From Clostridiaceae bacterium (lineage in GTDB: Bacteria; Bacillota; Clostridia; Oscillospirales; Acutalibacteraceae): a DNA stretch of 26,443 nt. The notes beneath the pieces were generated by a model. The model was not told the DNA's origin. It saw only the letters and a program-made list of their open reading frames with translations, and ran no database searches. Each line of letters opens with the position of its first letter. Position 1 is the first letter of the stretch. This document shows, in pieces, positions 14,457 through 21,890 of this stretch. Location: positions 1 through 26,443 of the forward strand of contig JAEDHT010000028.1 of NCBI GenBank assembly GCA_016296885.1, given 5' to 3'. Position numbers and translations under genes: made by a program.

Positions 14457-14482
14457 AAAAAAATAGGACACTTTTCGCACCT
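14457..14482 (-). terminator. Possible regulatory terminator overlapping riboswitch stem P1
   Basis: AGGTGC (14482-14477), loop GAAAA and GTGTCCT (14471-14465), with wobble pairs and one bulge, followed by ATTTTTTT. The first arm is also the 3' strand of riboswitch stem P1, so the two structures exclude each other. Confidence 0.4.
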
Positions 14483-14639
14483 GAATATTTCGACTTGTTG
14501 CAGCTCAGCTCGCCTTCTCAAAAAATTCATTATTCAATGGCTTGTCCACATTTTGCGGCAATGTGCAAGAGCTAAGCATAATAAAAAGCAACACACGGCG
14601 ACGTGCTCGTGTGAGATTCTCACTCACTTCCTCAGGTGC
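14477..14639 (-). promoter_or_regulatory. Probable cobalamin-family riboswitch aptamer
   Basis: The ends GCACCTGA (14639-14632) and TCAGGTGC (14484-14477) form a perfect 8-bp closing stem around a 163-nt domain. Just inside lie GGAA, then the stem GTGAG/CTCAC with loop TGAGAAT, then a CG-rich ACGAGCACGTCGCCGTG stretch. This mirrors the GGGAA, GGUGAAAAUCC and CGGxCCCGCC core of B12 riboswitches. The 3' end has AAGTCGAAATA before the closing stem, like the AGUCxGGAAUACC end. It starts a few bases after the predicted transcription start and precedes a DUF4430 gene. A covariance search was not possible. Confidence 0.75.
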
Positions 14640-14646
14640 ATTTGGT

Positions 14647-14675
14647 ATTATACACCATAACGATTTATTTGTAAA
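14647..14675 (-). promoter_or_regulatory. Sigma-A promoter of the riboswitch-DUF4430 transcript
   Basis: TTTACA (14675-14670), a 17-bp spacer and TATAAT (14652-14647) on the minus strand. Transcription would begin a few bases before the aptamer closing stem. Confidence 0.85.
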
Positions 14676-14689
14676 TTATTATAATCGAT

Positions 14690-14718
14690 AAAAAAGGAGC
14701 TTTATAAAAAAGCCCCTT
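14690..14718 (-). terminator. Terminator of dnaJ
   Basis: AAGGGGCTTT (14718-14709) pairs with AAAGCTCCTT (14703-14694) with one G-U pair and a 5-nt loop. TTTTTTATCG overlaps and follows the second arm. It lies 20 nt past the dnaJ stop. Confidence 0.9.
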
Positions 14719-14737
14719 ATAATCTCAAAATATTAAA

Positions 14738-15874
14738 TTAATCATTAAAAACTTTTTTTAGTTTTTCAAAGAACGAAGTGCGTTTGTGGTAATTTTTTTC
14801 GCTCAAAGCCTTTTCAAATTCTTTTAAAATTTCTTTTTGTGATTTTGAGAGATTCTTAGGCACGTCTATAGTCACCCTGATATAGTGATCGCCTCTGCCT
14901 CTGCCATTTATATGAGGTATACCTCTGCCCTTTAGCTTAAATATATCTCCGGGCTGAGTGGACTCATGCACAGAATAGCTCACCTTGCCATCAAGTGTTG
15001 GCACTGTGATATCTGCACCGAGGGCAGCCTGTGTAAATGTGATCGGTATATCGCACCATACGTCATCGCCCTTACGTTCATATATAGGATGTGGGCGAAC
15101 TGTTACATATACGTGCAAATCGCCGGCAGGACCTCCGTTTAATCCGGCATTGCCACGTCCACCGACTTTTAGAATCTGGCCATCGTTTATGCCTGCAGGT
15201 ATTGTTATTTCTACAGAGTTACTGCTATTCATGTGTCCGCTGCCGTTACATTTCAGGCAAACTTTTTCGATTATCTTGCCCTTTCCTCGACAGCTATCAC
15301 AAGTGCGTGATGTCTGCATTACGCCAAACATAGTTCTTTGATTAACTTTTACGCTACCTGTACCATGGCACACTGTACAGACTTTTGGTGATGTGCCTGC
15401 TCTGGCGCCCGAACCGTTACACTCAGTACAAGTGGAAACCACCTTATAGGTGACAGTCTTTTTGCAACCTTTTGCAGCTTCTTCAAAATCGATAGATATG
15501 CTCACCTCGGCATCACTGCCACGGCGTGGTGCATTTGGGTTGGCTTGTCTGCGTGAACCAAATCCACCGAAAAAGCTATTAAATATATCGCCAAAATCCA
15601 CTTCCTGGCCATATCCGCCATATGGATTGCCACCGCCAAAGTTGGGGTCTACACCTGCATGACCAAACTGGTCGTATCTACTGCGCTTGTCACTATCGGA
15701 GAGAACCTCATAAGCTTCGTTTACTTCTTTAAATTTTGCCTCAGCATCCTTGTTACCCGGGTTCAGGTCAGGATGATATTTTTTTGCCATTTGACGATAG
15801 GCTTTTTTTATCTCGTCCTCTGATGCACCCTTTGCCACGCCAAGGACTTCATAGTAATCTCTTTTGTCAGCCAT
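14738..15874 (-). CDS. dnaJ: Chaperone DnaJ (Hsp40)
   Basis: A 378-residue class A J-protein. The J domain (1-70) contains the HPD motif in KKYHPDLNPG. A Gly/Phe-rich linker follows, with NPYGGYG and FFGGFGSRR. The zinc domain carries four CxxCxGxG repeats: CTECNGSG, CTVCHGTG, CDSCRGKG and CLKCNGSG. The C-terminal substrate-binding region includes GDLHVYVTVRPHPIYER. DnaJ stimulates the DnaK ATPase. AAGGAG lies 9 nt before ATG 15874; the extra ten upstream residues of the longer frame are not conserved. A separate promoter and a hairpin (15892-15913) lie upstream. Confidence 0.98.
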   Translation of the reverse strand: MADKRDYYEVLGVAKGASEDEIKKAYRQMAKKYHPDLNPGNKDAEAKFKEVNEAYEVLSDSDKRSRYDQFGHAGVDPNFGGGNPYGGYGQEVDFGDIFNSFFGGFGSRRQANPNAPRRGSDAEVSISIDFEEAAKGCKKTVTYKVVSTCTECNGSGARAGTSPKVCTVCHGTGSVKVNQRTMFGVMQTSRTCDSCRGKGKIIEKVCLKCNGSGHMNSSNSVEITIPAGINDGQILKVGGRGNAGLNGGPAGDLHVYVTVRPHPIYERKGDDVWCDIPITFTQAALGADITVPTLDGKVSYSVHESTQPGDIFKLKGRGIPHINGRGRGDHYIRVTIDVPKNLSKSQKEILKEFEKALSEKNYHKRTSFFEKLKKVFND

Positions 15875-15987
15875 TGTGTTTTCTCCTTTTTGCACACGAT
15901 GCACATAGTGTGCGTAAAAAATACTGTTATGCCTTTTTCCGCTGTTGCTATGTATTTAAGTTAAACATTAAGCGAAAAATACGGCTT

Positions 15988-16016
15988 ATTATACCAGAAT
16001 ACGATAATTAATGCAA
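15988..16016 (-). promoter_or_regulatory. Probable separate promoter of dnaJ
   Basis: TTGCAT (16016-16011), a 17-bp spacer and TATAAT (15993-15988) with an extended TGG before the -10. The -35 overlaps the last arm of the dnaK terminator hairpin. The leader of about 110 nt ends in the hairpin GCACAC/GTGTGC (15892-15913), 6 nt before the ribosome site. Confidence 0.7.
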
Positions 16017-16051
16017 TACCACAGCTCATAAAAAACGAGTGCGGTATTGCA
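16012..16051 (-). terminator. Terminator-like hairpin after dnaK
   Basis: TGCAATACC (16051-16043) and GGTATTGCA (16020-16012) form a 9-bp perfect outer stem, with further imperfect pairing inside. The tail TTAATTATCG has few T residues, so termination may be partial. Confidence 0.6.
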
Positions 16052-16068
16052 TTTTATAATCAATAAAA

Positions 16069-17904
16069 TTAGTCTACATCTTTGAAGTCAGCATCATAAA
16101 CATTGCCATCCGGGCCATAGTCCTGACCACCCTGAGCACCTGCAAAGTCTTCCGGTGATGCACCCTGTGGAGCTGCCTGCTGATAGAGCTTGCCTGATAC
16201 ATCATAGAGGTTCTTCTGAAGCTCATCCTTGAGAGTCTTGATTCTCTCTACATCGGAACCCTTGAGAGCTTCTTTAAGCTCGTCTGATTTAGCTCTGAGG
16301 GATGATTTGTCCGCTTCGTCTATCTTGTCGCCACTCTCGTTGAGGAGCTTTTCTACAGCGTAGGTCATGTTTTCCGCTTCGTTCTTCACGTCTACTTCTT
16401 CACGACGCTTCTTGTCTTCTGCTGCATACTTCTCTGCTTCCTGAACAGCCTTCTCGATGTCCTCTTTGCTCATATTTGTGTTAGAAGTGATAGTAATCTT
16501 CTGCTCTTTGCCTGTGCCAAGGTCTTTTGCAGATACATTTACGATACCGTTGGCATCTATATCAAAGGTAACCTCAATTTGTGGCACACCTCTCATTGCA
16601 GGTGCGATACCATCAAGTGTAAACAAACCAAGCTGTTTGTTATCTCTTGCAAATTCTCTTTCACCCTGCAACACGTTGATTTGAACCTGTGTCTGGTTGT
16701 CAGCAGCTGTGGAGAAAATCTGGCTCTTCTTAGTTGGGATAGTTGTGTTTCTATCTATAACCTTTGTCATAATTCCGCCCATGGTCTCTACTCCAAGTGA
16801 AAGTGGAGTAACATCAAGAAGAAGCAATCCTTCTACTTCGCCACCAAGAACACCAGCCTGAATAGCAGCGCCGATAGCAACACATTCGTCTGGGTTAATG
16901 CCCTTGAATGGCTCTTTGCCAATAAGCTTTTTAACAGCTTCCTGAACAGCCGGGATTCTGGAAGAACCACCAACCATCAAAACCTTGTCTATCTGGCTGA
17001 GGGAAAGTCCGCTATCCTTCAAAGCACTGCGAACAGGGCCCATTGTAGCTTCTACAAGATCTGCGGTAAGCTCGTCGAACTTAGCTCTGGTGAGTGTAAG
17101 GTCGAGGTGCTTAGGACCTGTAGCATCTGCTGTGATAAATGGAAGATTGATCTGAGATGTAGTTACACCGGAAAGCTCAATCTTAGCTTTTTCTGCTGCT
17201 TCCTTTAATCTCTGCATTACTACAGCATCGTTAGCAAGGTTTATGCCTGTATCTTTTCTAAATTCTGCGATTATCCAATCTACAATTCTCTTATCGAAAT
17301 CATCGCCACCCAAGCGGTTATTACCGGCTGTAGCGAGAACCTCCTGAACGCCGTCGCCCATCTCGATGATAGATACATCGAAAGTACCGCCGCCTAAGTC
17401 GTATACCATAACCTTCTGGTCTGCTTCCTTATCAATACCATAAGAGAGAGCAGCAGCTGTAGGCTCGTTGATAATTCTCTTAACATCAAGACCTGCGATT
17501 TTGCCTGCGTCCTTAGTAGCCTGACGCTGTGCATCTGTGAAGTAAGCCGGTACTGTGATAACAGCCTGAGTAACCTTATCACCGAGATAAGCCTCTGCAT
17601 CATCCTTTAGCTTTTGGAGAATCATTGCTGATATCTCTTGTGGAGAATAAGACTTGTCGTCTATATTTACCTTATAGTTTGTGCCCATCTCTCTCTTGAT
17701 AGAGGAGATTGTCTTCTCAGGGTTAGAGATAGCCTGACGCTTTGCCACTTGGCCAATGAGTCTTTCGCCTGTCTTAGAAAATGCAACTACAGAAGGAGTT
17801 GTTCTTGAACCCTCAGCGTTTGCGATAACTACCGGTTCGCCACCCTCGATAACTGCTACACATGAATTTGTTGTACCTAAATCAATACCTATTGTCTTTG
17901 CCAT
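16069..17904 (-). CDS. dnaK: Chaperone protein DnaK (Hsp70)
   Basis: A 611-residue Hsp70. The N-terminal ATPase domain (about 1-360) begins MAKTIGIDLGTTNSCVAVIE and carries IINEPTAAALSYG, VYDLGGGTFDVSI and VLMVGGSSRIPAVQ. The linker is LLLLDVTPLSLGVE. The substrate-binding beta domain and lid end in the usual acidic tail, NVYDADFKDVD. Like other Firmicutes DnaK it lacks the 24-residue insertion of proteobacterial forms. AGGAGG precedes the ATG. It is the third gene of the hrcA-grpE-dnaK unit and is repressed by HrcA through CIRCE. Confidence 0.99.
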   Translation of the reverse strand: MAKTIGIDLGTTNSCVAVIEGGEPVVIANAEGSRTTPSVVAFSKTGERLIGQVAKRQAISNPEKTISSIKREMGTNYKVNIDDKSYSPQEISAMILQKLKDDAEAYLGDKVTQAVITVPAYFTDAQRQATKDAGKIAGLDVKRIINEPTAAALSYGIDKEADQKVMVYDLGGGTFDVSIIEMGDGVQEVLATAGNNRLGGDDFDKRIVDWIIAEFRKDTGINLANDAVVMQRLKEAAEKAKIELSGVTTSQINLPFITADATGPKHLDLTLTRAKFDELTADLVEATMGPVRSALKDSGLSLSQIDKVLMVGGSSRIPAVQEAVKKLIGKEPFKGINPDECVAIGAAIQAGVLGGEVEGLLLLDVTPLSLGVETMGGIMTKVIDRNTTIPTKKSQIFSTAADNQTQVQINVLQGEREFARDNKQLGLFTLDGIAPAMRGVPQIEVTFDIDANGIVNVSAKDLGTGKEQKITITSNTNMSKEDIEKAVQEAEKYAAEDKKRREEVDVKNEAENMTYAVEKLLNESGDKIDEADKSSLRAKSDELKEALKGSDVERIKTLKDELQKNLYDVSGKLYQQAAPQGASPEDFAGAQGGQDYGPDGNVYDADFKDVD

Positions 17905-17954
17905 AATATATTGCCTCCTATAATTTTAAATCAAATTTCTATATATTAATTATG

Positions 17955-18524
17955 CTAGTTTGCTACCTGTACCATACAGTATCTTATAATTTTTTCTTTA
18001 CATTTATATCCTTTTTGAAATACTGTGGCTACCACATTTTCGCCTAGTGATTCATCCTCTATCTTTGCGATAGCGTTGTATAACTCAGGATCAAAGCTGT
18101 CGCCCACTTCGCCATAGCTCTCTACACCAAGTGCTTCGAAAGATTTATCAAGCTGAGCCTTAATAAGCTCTAAGCCTTTTTTATATTCTTCGCTTGCATT
18201 GGCAGAGGCTGCTATAGCAATGTCTATGCTATCTGCTATTGGAAGGATGTTTTTTATTGCGTCTATCGTTGCATTAGTGTAAATTTCTGTTTTTTCTTTG
18301 TCGGTTCTGGTGCGATAGTTGGCGTATTCTGCGGCACATCTCATATGCGCATCCTTTAGCCTTTCTATCTCAGCCTTGAGAGTGTCTATCTCTTTTGAGC
18401 TTGCATCCTCTGCTGTATCGGCTGAGTTTTCCACAGCCTCTTTTTCATCAGTATTTATGCTTTGCTCATTTTCATTTATTTTTTCTTCTTCAGTAACGTG
18501 TTTTGTTTTCTTTTCCTTTGCCAA
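17955..18524 (-). CDS. grpE: Nucleotide exchange factor GrpE
   Basis: About 189 residues. The N-terminal 50 residues are highly charged and poorly conserved, then a long helix (about 55-90) with EIERLKDAHMRCAAEYANYR. The body has NILPIADSIDIA, FEALGVESYGEVGDSFDPELY and NAIAKIEDESLGENVVATVF. It ends KEKIIRYCMVQVAN, close to the usual VIRPAMVKV end. GrpE releases ADP from DnaK. GGAGG is followed by in-frame GTG (18533), TTG (18527) and TTG (18524). Spacing favours a TTG, and 18524 gives an MAKEKK start. It lies between hrcA and dnaK, with 12 nt to hrcA on the coding side. Confidence 0.95.
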   Translation of the reverse strand: MAKEKKTKHVTEEEKINENEQSINTDEKEAVENSADTAEDASSKEIDTLKAEIERLKDAHMRCAAEYANYRTRTDKEKTEIYTNATIDAIKNILPIADSIDIAIAASANASEEYKKGLELIKAQLDKSFEALGVESYGEVGDSFDPELYNAIAKIEDESLGENVVATVFQKGYKCKEKIIRYCMVQVAN

Positions 18525-18545
18525 CAAAAACACCCTCCTTATTTT

Positions 18546-19577
18546 TTATTCTTCATAATCGGCACCAATGATGCCTCTTATCACCTTGCCGGTAACCTCT
18601 GCCACATATTTCACTGTGGATATGCACAGGGAATAATTTGTGCGAATTGGGCAAATCAGCCCCAGCACACCTGATGAACCACTGCCTGCGGAATATTCCT
18701 CAGAGATTATCGAAAAGCCGTTTAAGTAACTTATATCGGTGTTACTACCAAAGTAAACACCACTGCTATATTTGTTCAGAAAATCAGAAGCTCTCGATTT
18801 TTCTTTTAAGAAAGCATTCATTTTTGATATTTTATCATAAGAGCAGTCACTCTCGAAAAGACTTTGCGTGTTCTCGGAGGTGGCAACCCCTACCTCGTCT
18901 GCCTGCCTACACAGCACACCAATAACCCACAGCACATTAGACATTAGTAGCCCAAGCTCGCCCATGGTGGCGGCTTCTGTTTGCAAGAGAGCGGGAGTGA
19001 TATCTTTTAACGGCATACCGATAAATCTATCGCTCACCAGTTTTTCAAAAATCGTGATAATCTCATCAGTTATCACAAACTCACATCTGAAAAGCCTTGT
19101 CTTAACAGAACCACTGCTCGACACAAGCACAGCTAGTACAGTGTATCTTCCTATCTTGAGGAACTTTACACTATATATCCTCGAATCGTCTGATTGTGGG
19201 GAAGTAATAACTGCGAATCCCCCAAGCAGATCTGTTAGCAGGTCAGCAACCGTTTGCATAAGCTCGTGCGGTTCTGCATTGCACTGAAAAAGTCGGCTGT
19301 CGATATATTCTTTTAAATCTTCATCCAGACTGTTCTCAGCAAACTGCTCTACATACCTCTGATATCCCTTTTCGGACGGCACACGCCCGGCCGAAGTGTG
19401 GGGTTGCAATATCAAGCCTGCTTTTGTTAGTTCTGCCATATAATTTCTTATAGTGGCAGGAGAAGCCTGATATCCCAGGTTGTCACATATATTTTTTGAG
19501 CCTACAGGCTCACCTGTTTCGATGTATGCTTCTACGATTGCTTTCAGCACAAGCATTTGCTTGTTTGTCAAGTCCAT
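18546..19577 (-). CDS. hrcA: Heat-inducible transcription repressor HrcA
   Basis: A 343-residue HrcA. The N-terminal winged helix has LVLKAIVEAYIETGEPVGSK and YQASPATIRNYMAELTKAG. Next comes LQPHTSAGRVPSEKGYQRYV, a hallmark of the family. The C-terminal GAF-like part contains SGSVKTRLFRCE and EVTGKVIRGI. HrcA, folded with GroEL help, binds CIRCE and represses class I heat-shock genes, so it controls itself here. GAGGTG precedes the ATG. The perfect CIRCE lies 16 bp upstream of the start. Confidence 0.98.
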   Translation of the reverse strand: MDLTNKQMLVLKAIVEAYIETGEPVGSKNICDNLGYQASPATIRNYMAELTKAGLILQPHTSAGRVPSEKGYQRYVEQFAENSLDEDLKEYIDSRLFQCNAEPHELMQTVADLLTDLLGGFAVITSPQSDDSRIYSVKFLKIGRYTVLAVLVSSSGSVKTRLFRCEFVITDEIITIFEKLVSDRFIGMPLKDITPALLQTEAATMGELGLLMSNVLWVIGVLCRQADEVGVATSENTQSLFESDCSYDKISKMNAFLKEKSRASDFLNKYSSGVYFGSNTDISYLNGFSIISEEYSAGSGSSGVLGLICPIRTNYSLCISTVKYVAEVTGKVIRGIIGADYEE

Positions 19578-19593
19578 GCCTTCACCTCTTTAA

Positions 19594-19620
19594 TTAGCAC
19601 TCTAAGCTTGCGAGTGCTAA
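19594..19620. promoter_or_regulatory. CIRCE operator
   Basis: TTAGCACTC, 9-bp spacer TAAGCTTGC, GAGTGCTAA: a perfect match to the consensus inverted repeat bound by HrcA. It lies between the promoter and the hrcA ribosome site, so HrcA should block the transcript at its start. Confidence 0.98.
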
Positions 19621-19629
19621 TCTATTTAT

Positions 19630-19658
19630 AATTTAGCACTCGATCCAGTATTTGTCAA
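19630..19658 (-). promoter_or_regulatory. Sigma-A promoter of the hrcA operon
   Basis: TTGACA (19658-19653), a 17-bp spacer and TAAATT (19635-19630) on the minus strand. The transcript would start within or next to CIRCE. Confidence 0.8.
19633..19641 (-). promoter_or_regulatory. Extra CIRCE half-site over the hrcA promoter
   Basis: GAGTGCTAA on the minus strand is a perfect half-site, 12 bp from the main operator and facing it. It covers the edge of the -10 element and part of the spacer. Confidence 0.8.
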
Positions 19659-19710
19659 TAGATTAAAGCAAATTTTTTATATATTTTCTCTCATATTTAT
19701 ATGTGACAAT

Positions 19711-19755
19711 AAAAAATATCTGATATAGAGCACACTCACCCTATATCAAATATTT
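19711..19755 (-). terminator. Rho-independent terminator after pgeF
   Basis: AAATATTTGATATAG (19755-19741) pairs with CTATATCAGATATTT (19728-19714), 15 bp with one G-U pair and a 12-nt loop. A TTTTTTATTG tail overlaps the end of the arm. Confidence 0.85.
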
Positions 19756-19796
19756 TTCCCTAATATTAATACTAATATTTATATATCCATCCAGAT

Positions 19797-20630
19797 TTAT
19801 CCTTTTATTGCCATCATTGCAACCATACCTCCACGCTCACCATTAGTCGCTCTGTGAGAAAAAAGCATATCATGACAGCATCTTGTGCAAATATCACTTA
19901 TGCTGATATTCTCCGCACGCACACCGGACGAAACTAAAATCTGCCTGTTACATTCCAGAAGATCAATGTGATATTTTCCATTTTTATCGTCAATAATAAA
20001 CATATCAGTGTTAAAGCCATCAAGATGAGCAAACTCATCTGCAACCGGTTTATCCACCTCAAAGCAACATTTTGAAATAGCAGGCCCTATAGCAGCCACA
20101 ATATCTTTAGGATCAGAGCCAAAGTTATCGTGCATTGCCTGCACAGTTGCCTTTCCAATCTGCTTTACTGTGCCTTTCCATCCGGAATGTACCAGACCAA
20201 TGCATTTTTTCACAGGGTCCGCCAAAAATATAGGTGTGCAATCGGCATAGTGAGTTACTAAGGTCACATTAGGATCATTTGTAATCAGAGCATCTATCGA
20301 ATGCATATTCTGTGGCTTATATATACCCACACCCCTGTCTTTTTCTGTCACAACACGCACATTAGCATTGTGATCTTGCTGTGATGACACAAGGCTGTCA
20401 TACTCAAATCCTCCGGCACGTGCAAATATGCGATAGTTTTCAAGCACATTTTCGTCAGTGTCGCCTCTGCCAAAACTAAGATTCATAGATGAGTATATTC
20501 CCTTGCTTATACCACCCATTCGAGTAGAAAAAGCGTGGTTAATACATTCTATTTTATCCAGCTCTTTAAAGGTAAGAAAAGGGACAGAATTTACCATATT
20601 TAAGTTCATTTTGTTGCTATTAAAAATCAT
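19797..20630 (-). CDS. pgeF: Peptidoglycan editing factor PgeF (YfiH, laccase-domain family)
   Basis: A 277-residue PgeF. Its metal-centre residues are H87 in SSQQDHNANV, C131 in HYADCTPIFLAD and H148 in GLVHSGWKGTV. CINHAFSTRMGGISKGIYSS and ICTRCCHDMLFSHRA are further family signatures. PgeF removes L-Ser that MurC wrongly adds to UDP-MurNAc. It is cytoplasmic. AAGGAG lies 8 nt before the ATG at 20630. The gene is divergent from the Cys-rich protein and ends at a strong terminator. Confidence 0.95.
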   Translation of the reverse strand: MIFNSNKMNLNMVNSVPFLTFKELDKIECINHAFSTRMGGISKGIYSSMNLSFGRGDTDENVLENYRIFARAGGFEYDSLVSSQQDHNANVRVVTEKDRGVGIYKPQNMHSIDALITNDPNVTLVTHYADCTPIFLADPVKKCIGLVHSGWKGTVKQIGKATVQAMHDNFGSDPKDIVAAIGPAISKCCFEVDKPVADEFAHLDGFNTDMFIIDDKNGKYHIDLLECNRQILVSSGVRAENISISDICTRCCHDMLFSHRATNGERGGMVAMMAIKG

Positions 20631-20642
20631 TGCAAAAACTCC

Positions 20643-20671
20643 TTGATTTAATTTACTGATTTTGATATAAT
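20643..20671 (+). promoter_or_regulatory. Sigma-A promoter of the Cys-rich/radical SAM pair
   Basis: TTGATT (20643-20648), a 17-bp spacer and TATAAT (20666-20671), 40 bp before the start codon at 20711. Confidence 0.8.
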
Positions 20672-20710
20672 ATTATTTGAATTTATAGTGAGTTAGGTGA
20701 GTGTTCAATT

Positions 20711-20923
20711 ATGAGAGTTCCTAGATATTTTAATAAAGATATTAATCCTAATTGCGAATATTGTGCTAACTGTCAGATCGATGATAAGCAAATCTATATA
20801 TGCACATTAAATCGTTCTATAAAGGACGAAAAATGTCCTAAGTTTGTGTATGATCCACTTATGAGAGTGCCGGATGCTATGCCGGAGATGCCAAAATTTG
20901 AAGAGGAAGATTTTAAAATCTAA
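20711..20923 (+). CDS. Small Cys-rich protein, 70 aa, unknown function
   Basis: It starts MRVPRYFNKDINPNCEYCAN. Cys residues are at 15, 18, 21, 31 and 42, in the spacing C-x2-C-x12-C-x10-C with an extra C21, which suggests a zinc or iron-sulphur site. The end is acidic (PKFEEEDFKI) after YDPLMRVPD. I recall similar short proteins from related Clostridia but no known function. AGGTGAG lies 9 nt before the ATG. A radical SAM gene starts 38 nt downstream, so the two are probably co-transcribed from the promoter at 20643. Confidence 0.8.
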   Translation: MRVPRYFNKDINPNCEYCANCQIDDKQIYICTLNRSIKDEKCPKFVYDPLMRVPDAMPEMPKFEEEDFKI

Positions 20924-20961
20924 ATTTAAACCCTCATTAAGGATCAGGAGCGTGATGCCTT

Positions 20962-21834
20962 GTGTATTATTGTGCTGATTGTCCAAGAAAATGCAATGCA
21001 CCGAAAAGTGAAACACAGCCAAATGGCTATTGTGGTGCCGCCCTTTTGCCTATTATTAACAGAGCAGCCCCTCACTATTGGGAGGAGCCTTGTATAAGTG
21101 GCGAAAAAGGAAGCGGTGCTGTTTTTTTTGGCGGATGCGTGCTAAAATGCGTGTATTGCCAAAATCACAAAATCAGCCGAAAACCAAAAGGCAAAGCTTA
21201 TAGCATTGATGAACTGGCAGAGCTTTTTAGGGAGCTGGAACAACAGGGTGTGCATAATATCAATTTAGTCACACCCACACATTATACATATGCTATAATC
21301 AAAGCATTTGAAAAATATAAACCTAAAATCCCCATAGTGTATAATTGCGGAGGATATGAGAGCGTGGAAACGCTTAAAAGACTTGATGGAATTGTCGATA
21401 TATATATGCCCGATTTTAAATATTATTCCGGTGATACTGCTCTAAGATACAGCAACGCACCCGATTATGTCAACGTAGCAAAGGATGCTATCGCCGAGAT
21501 GTTCTCACAGGTACAAAAGCCGATTTTTGATGATGACGGCATTATGCAGAAGGGTGTTATAGTAAGACATCTTGTTCTGCCTAGTCTTGCTAACGAAAGC
21601 AAGCAGATCATCAGCTATCTTGATAAGACATATGGTGAGGATATCATATTTAGTCTTATGCGACAATATTATCCTGCGTGTAAGTTGGATAAATTCCCTG
21701 AGCTTATGCGCAAGGTGACCGATGCAGAATACGAAGAGGTATCAGAACATCTGTTTTCATCATCGCTTGATGGTTTTGTGCAAGACAATGAATCTGCGGA
21801 TGCATCTTATACCCCCGAATTTTATACAGAATGA
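20962..21834 (+). CDS. Radical SAM protein, PflX/COG1313-type (pyruvate formate-lyase activator-like)
   Basis: A 290-residue radical SAM protein. The [4Fe-4S] motif is C59-x3-C63-x2-C66 in GGCVLKCVYCQN. An N-terminal CADCPRKC segment gives C4, C7, C11 and C24, a second possible metal site typical of the COG1313 group. SAM-binding strands fit INLVTPTHYTYAI, IVYNCGGYES and DIYMPDFKYYS. A C-terminal glycyl-activator tail is not apparent. The substrate is unknown; annotation as PFL-activating is by similarity only. The start is GTG 20962, with AGGAG 11 nt upstream and a stop codon three codons further up. A bidirectional terminator follows. Confidence 0.88.
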   Translation: MYYCADCPRKCNAPKSETQPNGYCGAALLPIINRAAPHYWEEPCISGEKGSGAVFFGGCVLKCVYCQNHKISRKPKGKAYSIDELAELFRELEQQGVHNINLVTPTHYTYAIIKAFEKYKPKIPIVYNCGGYESVETLKRLDGIVDIYMPDFKYYSGDTALRYSNAPDYVNVAKDAIAEMFSQVQKPIFDDDGIMQKGVIVRHLVLPSLANESKQIISYLDKTYGEDIIFSLMRQYYPACKLDKFPELMRKVTDAEYEEVSEHLFSSSLDGFVQDNESADASYTPEFYTE

Positions 21835-21840
21835 AAAATA

Positions 21841-21890
21841 AAATCTCTCATCAGCATATTAAATTATGTTGCAGAGAGATTTTTATTTTA
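21841..21890. terminator. Bidirectional terminator between radical SAM and PHP genes
   Basis: AAATCTCTC (21841-21849) and GAGAGAT with TTT (21874-21883) enclose a second stem, CAGCATA/TATGTTG. TTTTATTTTA follows on the plus strand, and a TTTTATTTT run follows on the minus strand. The plus gene stops just before it and the minus gene stops within its T-run. Confidence 0.85.

Noticed and set aside
14477..14639. RNase P RNA or tmRNA for the structured leader
   Set aside because: A GAGGAA stretch is suggestive, but the length, closing stem, promoter position and downstream gene fit a riboswitch better, and the conserved RNase P ends are lacking.
20711..21834. A confirmed RiPP biosynthesis cluster
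   Set aside because: No exporter, leader peptidase, precursor-recognition domain or SPASM domain is seen; reported only as a possibility.
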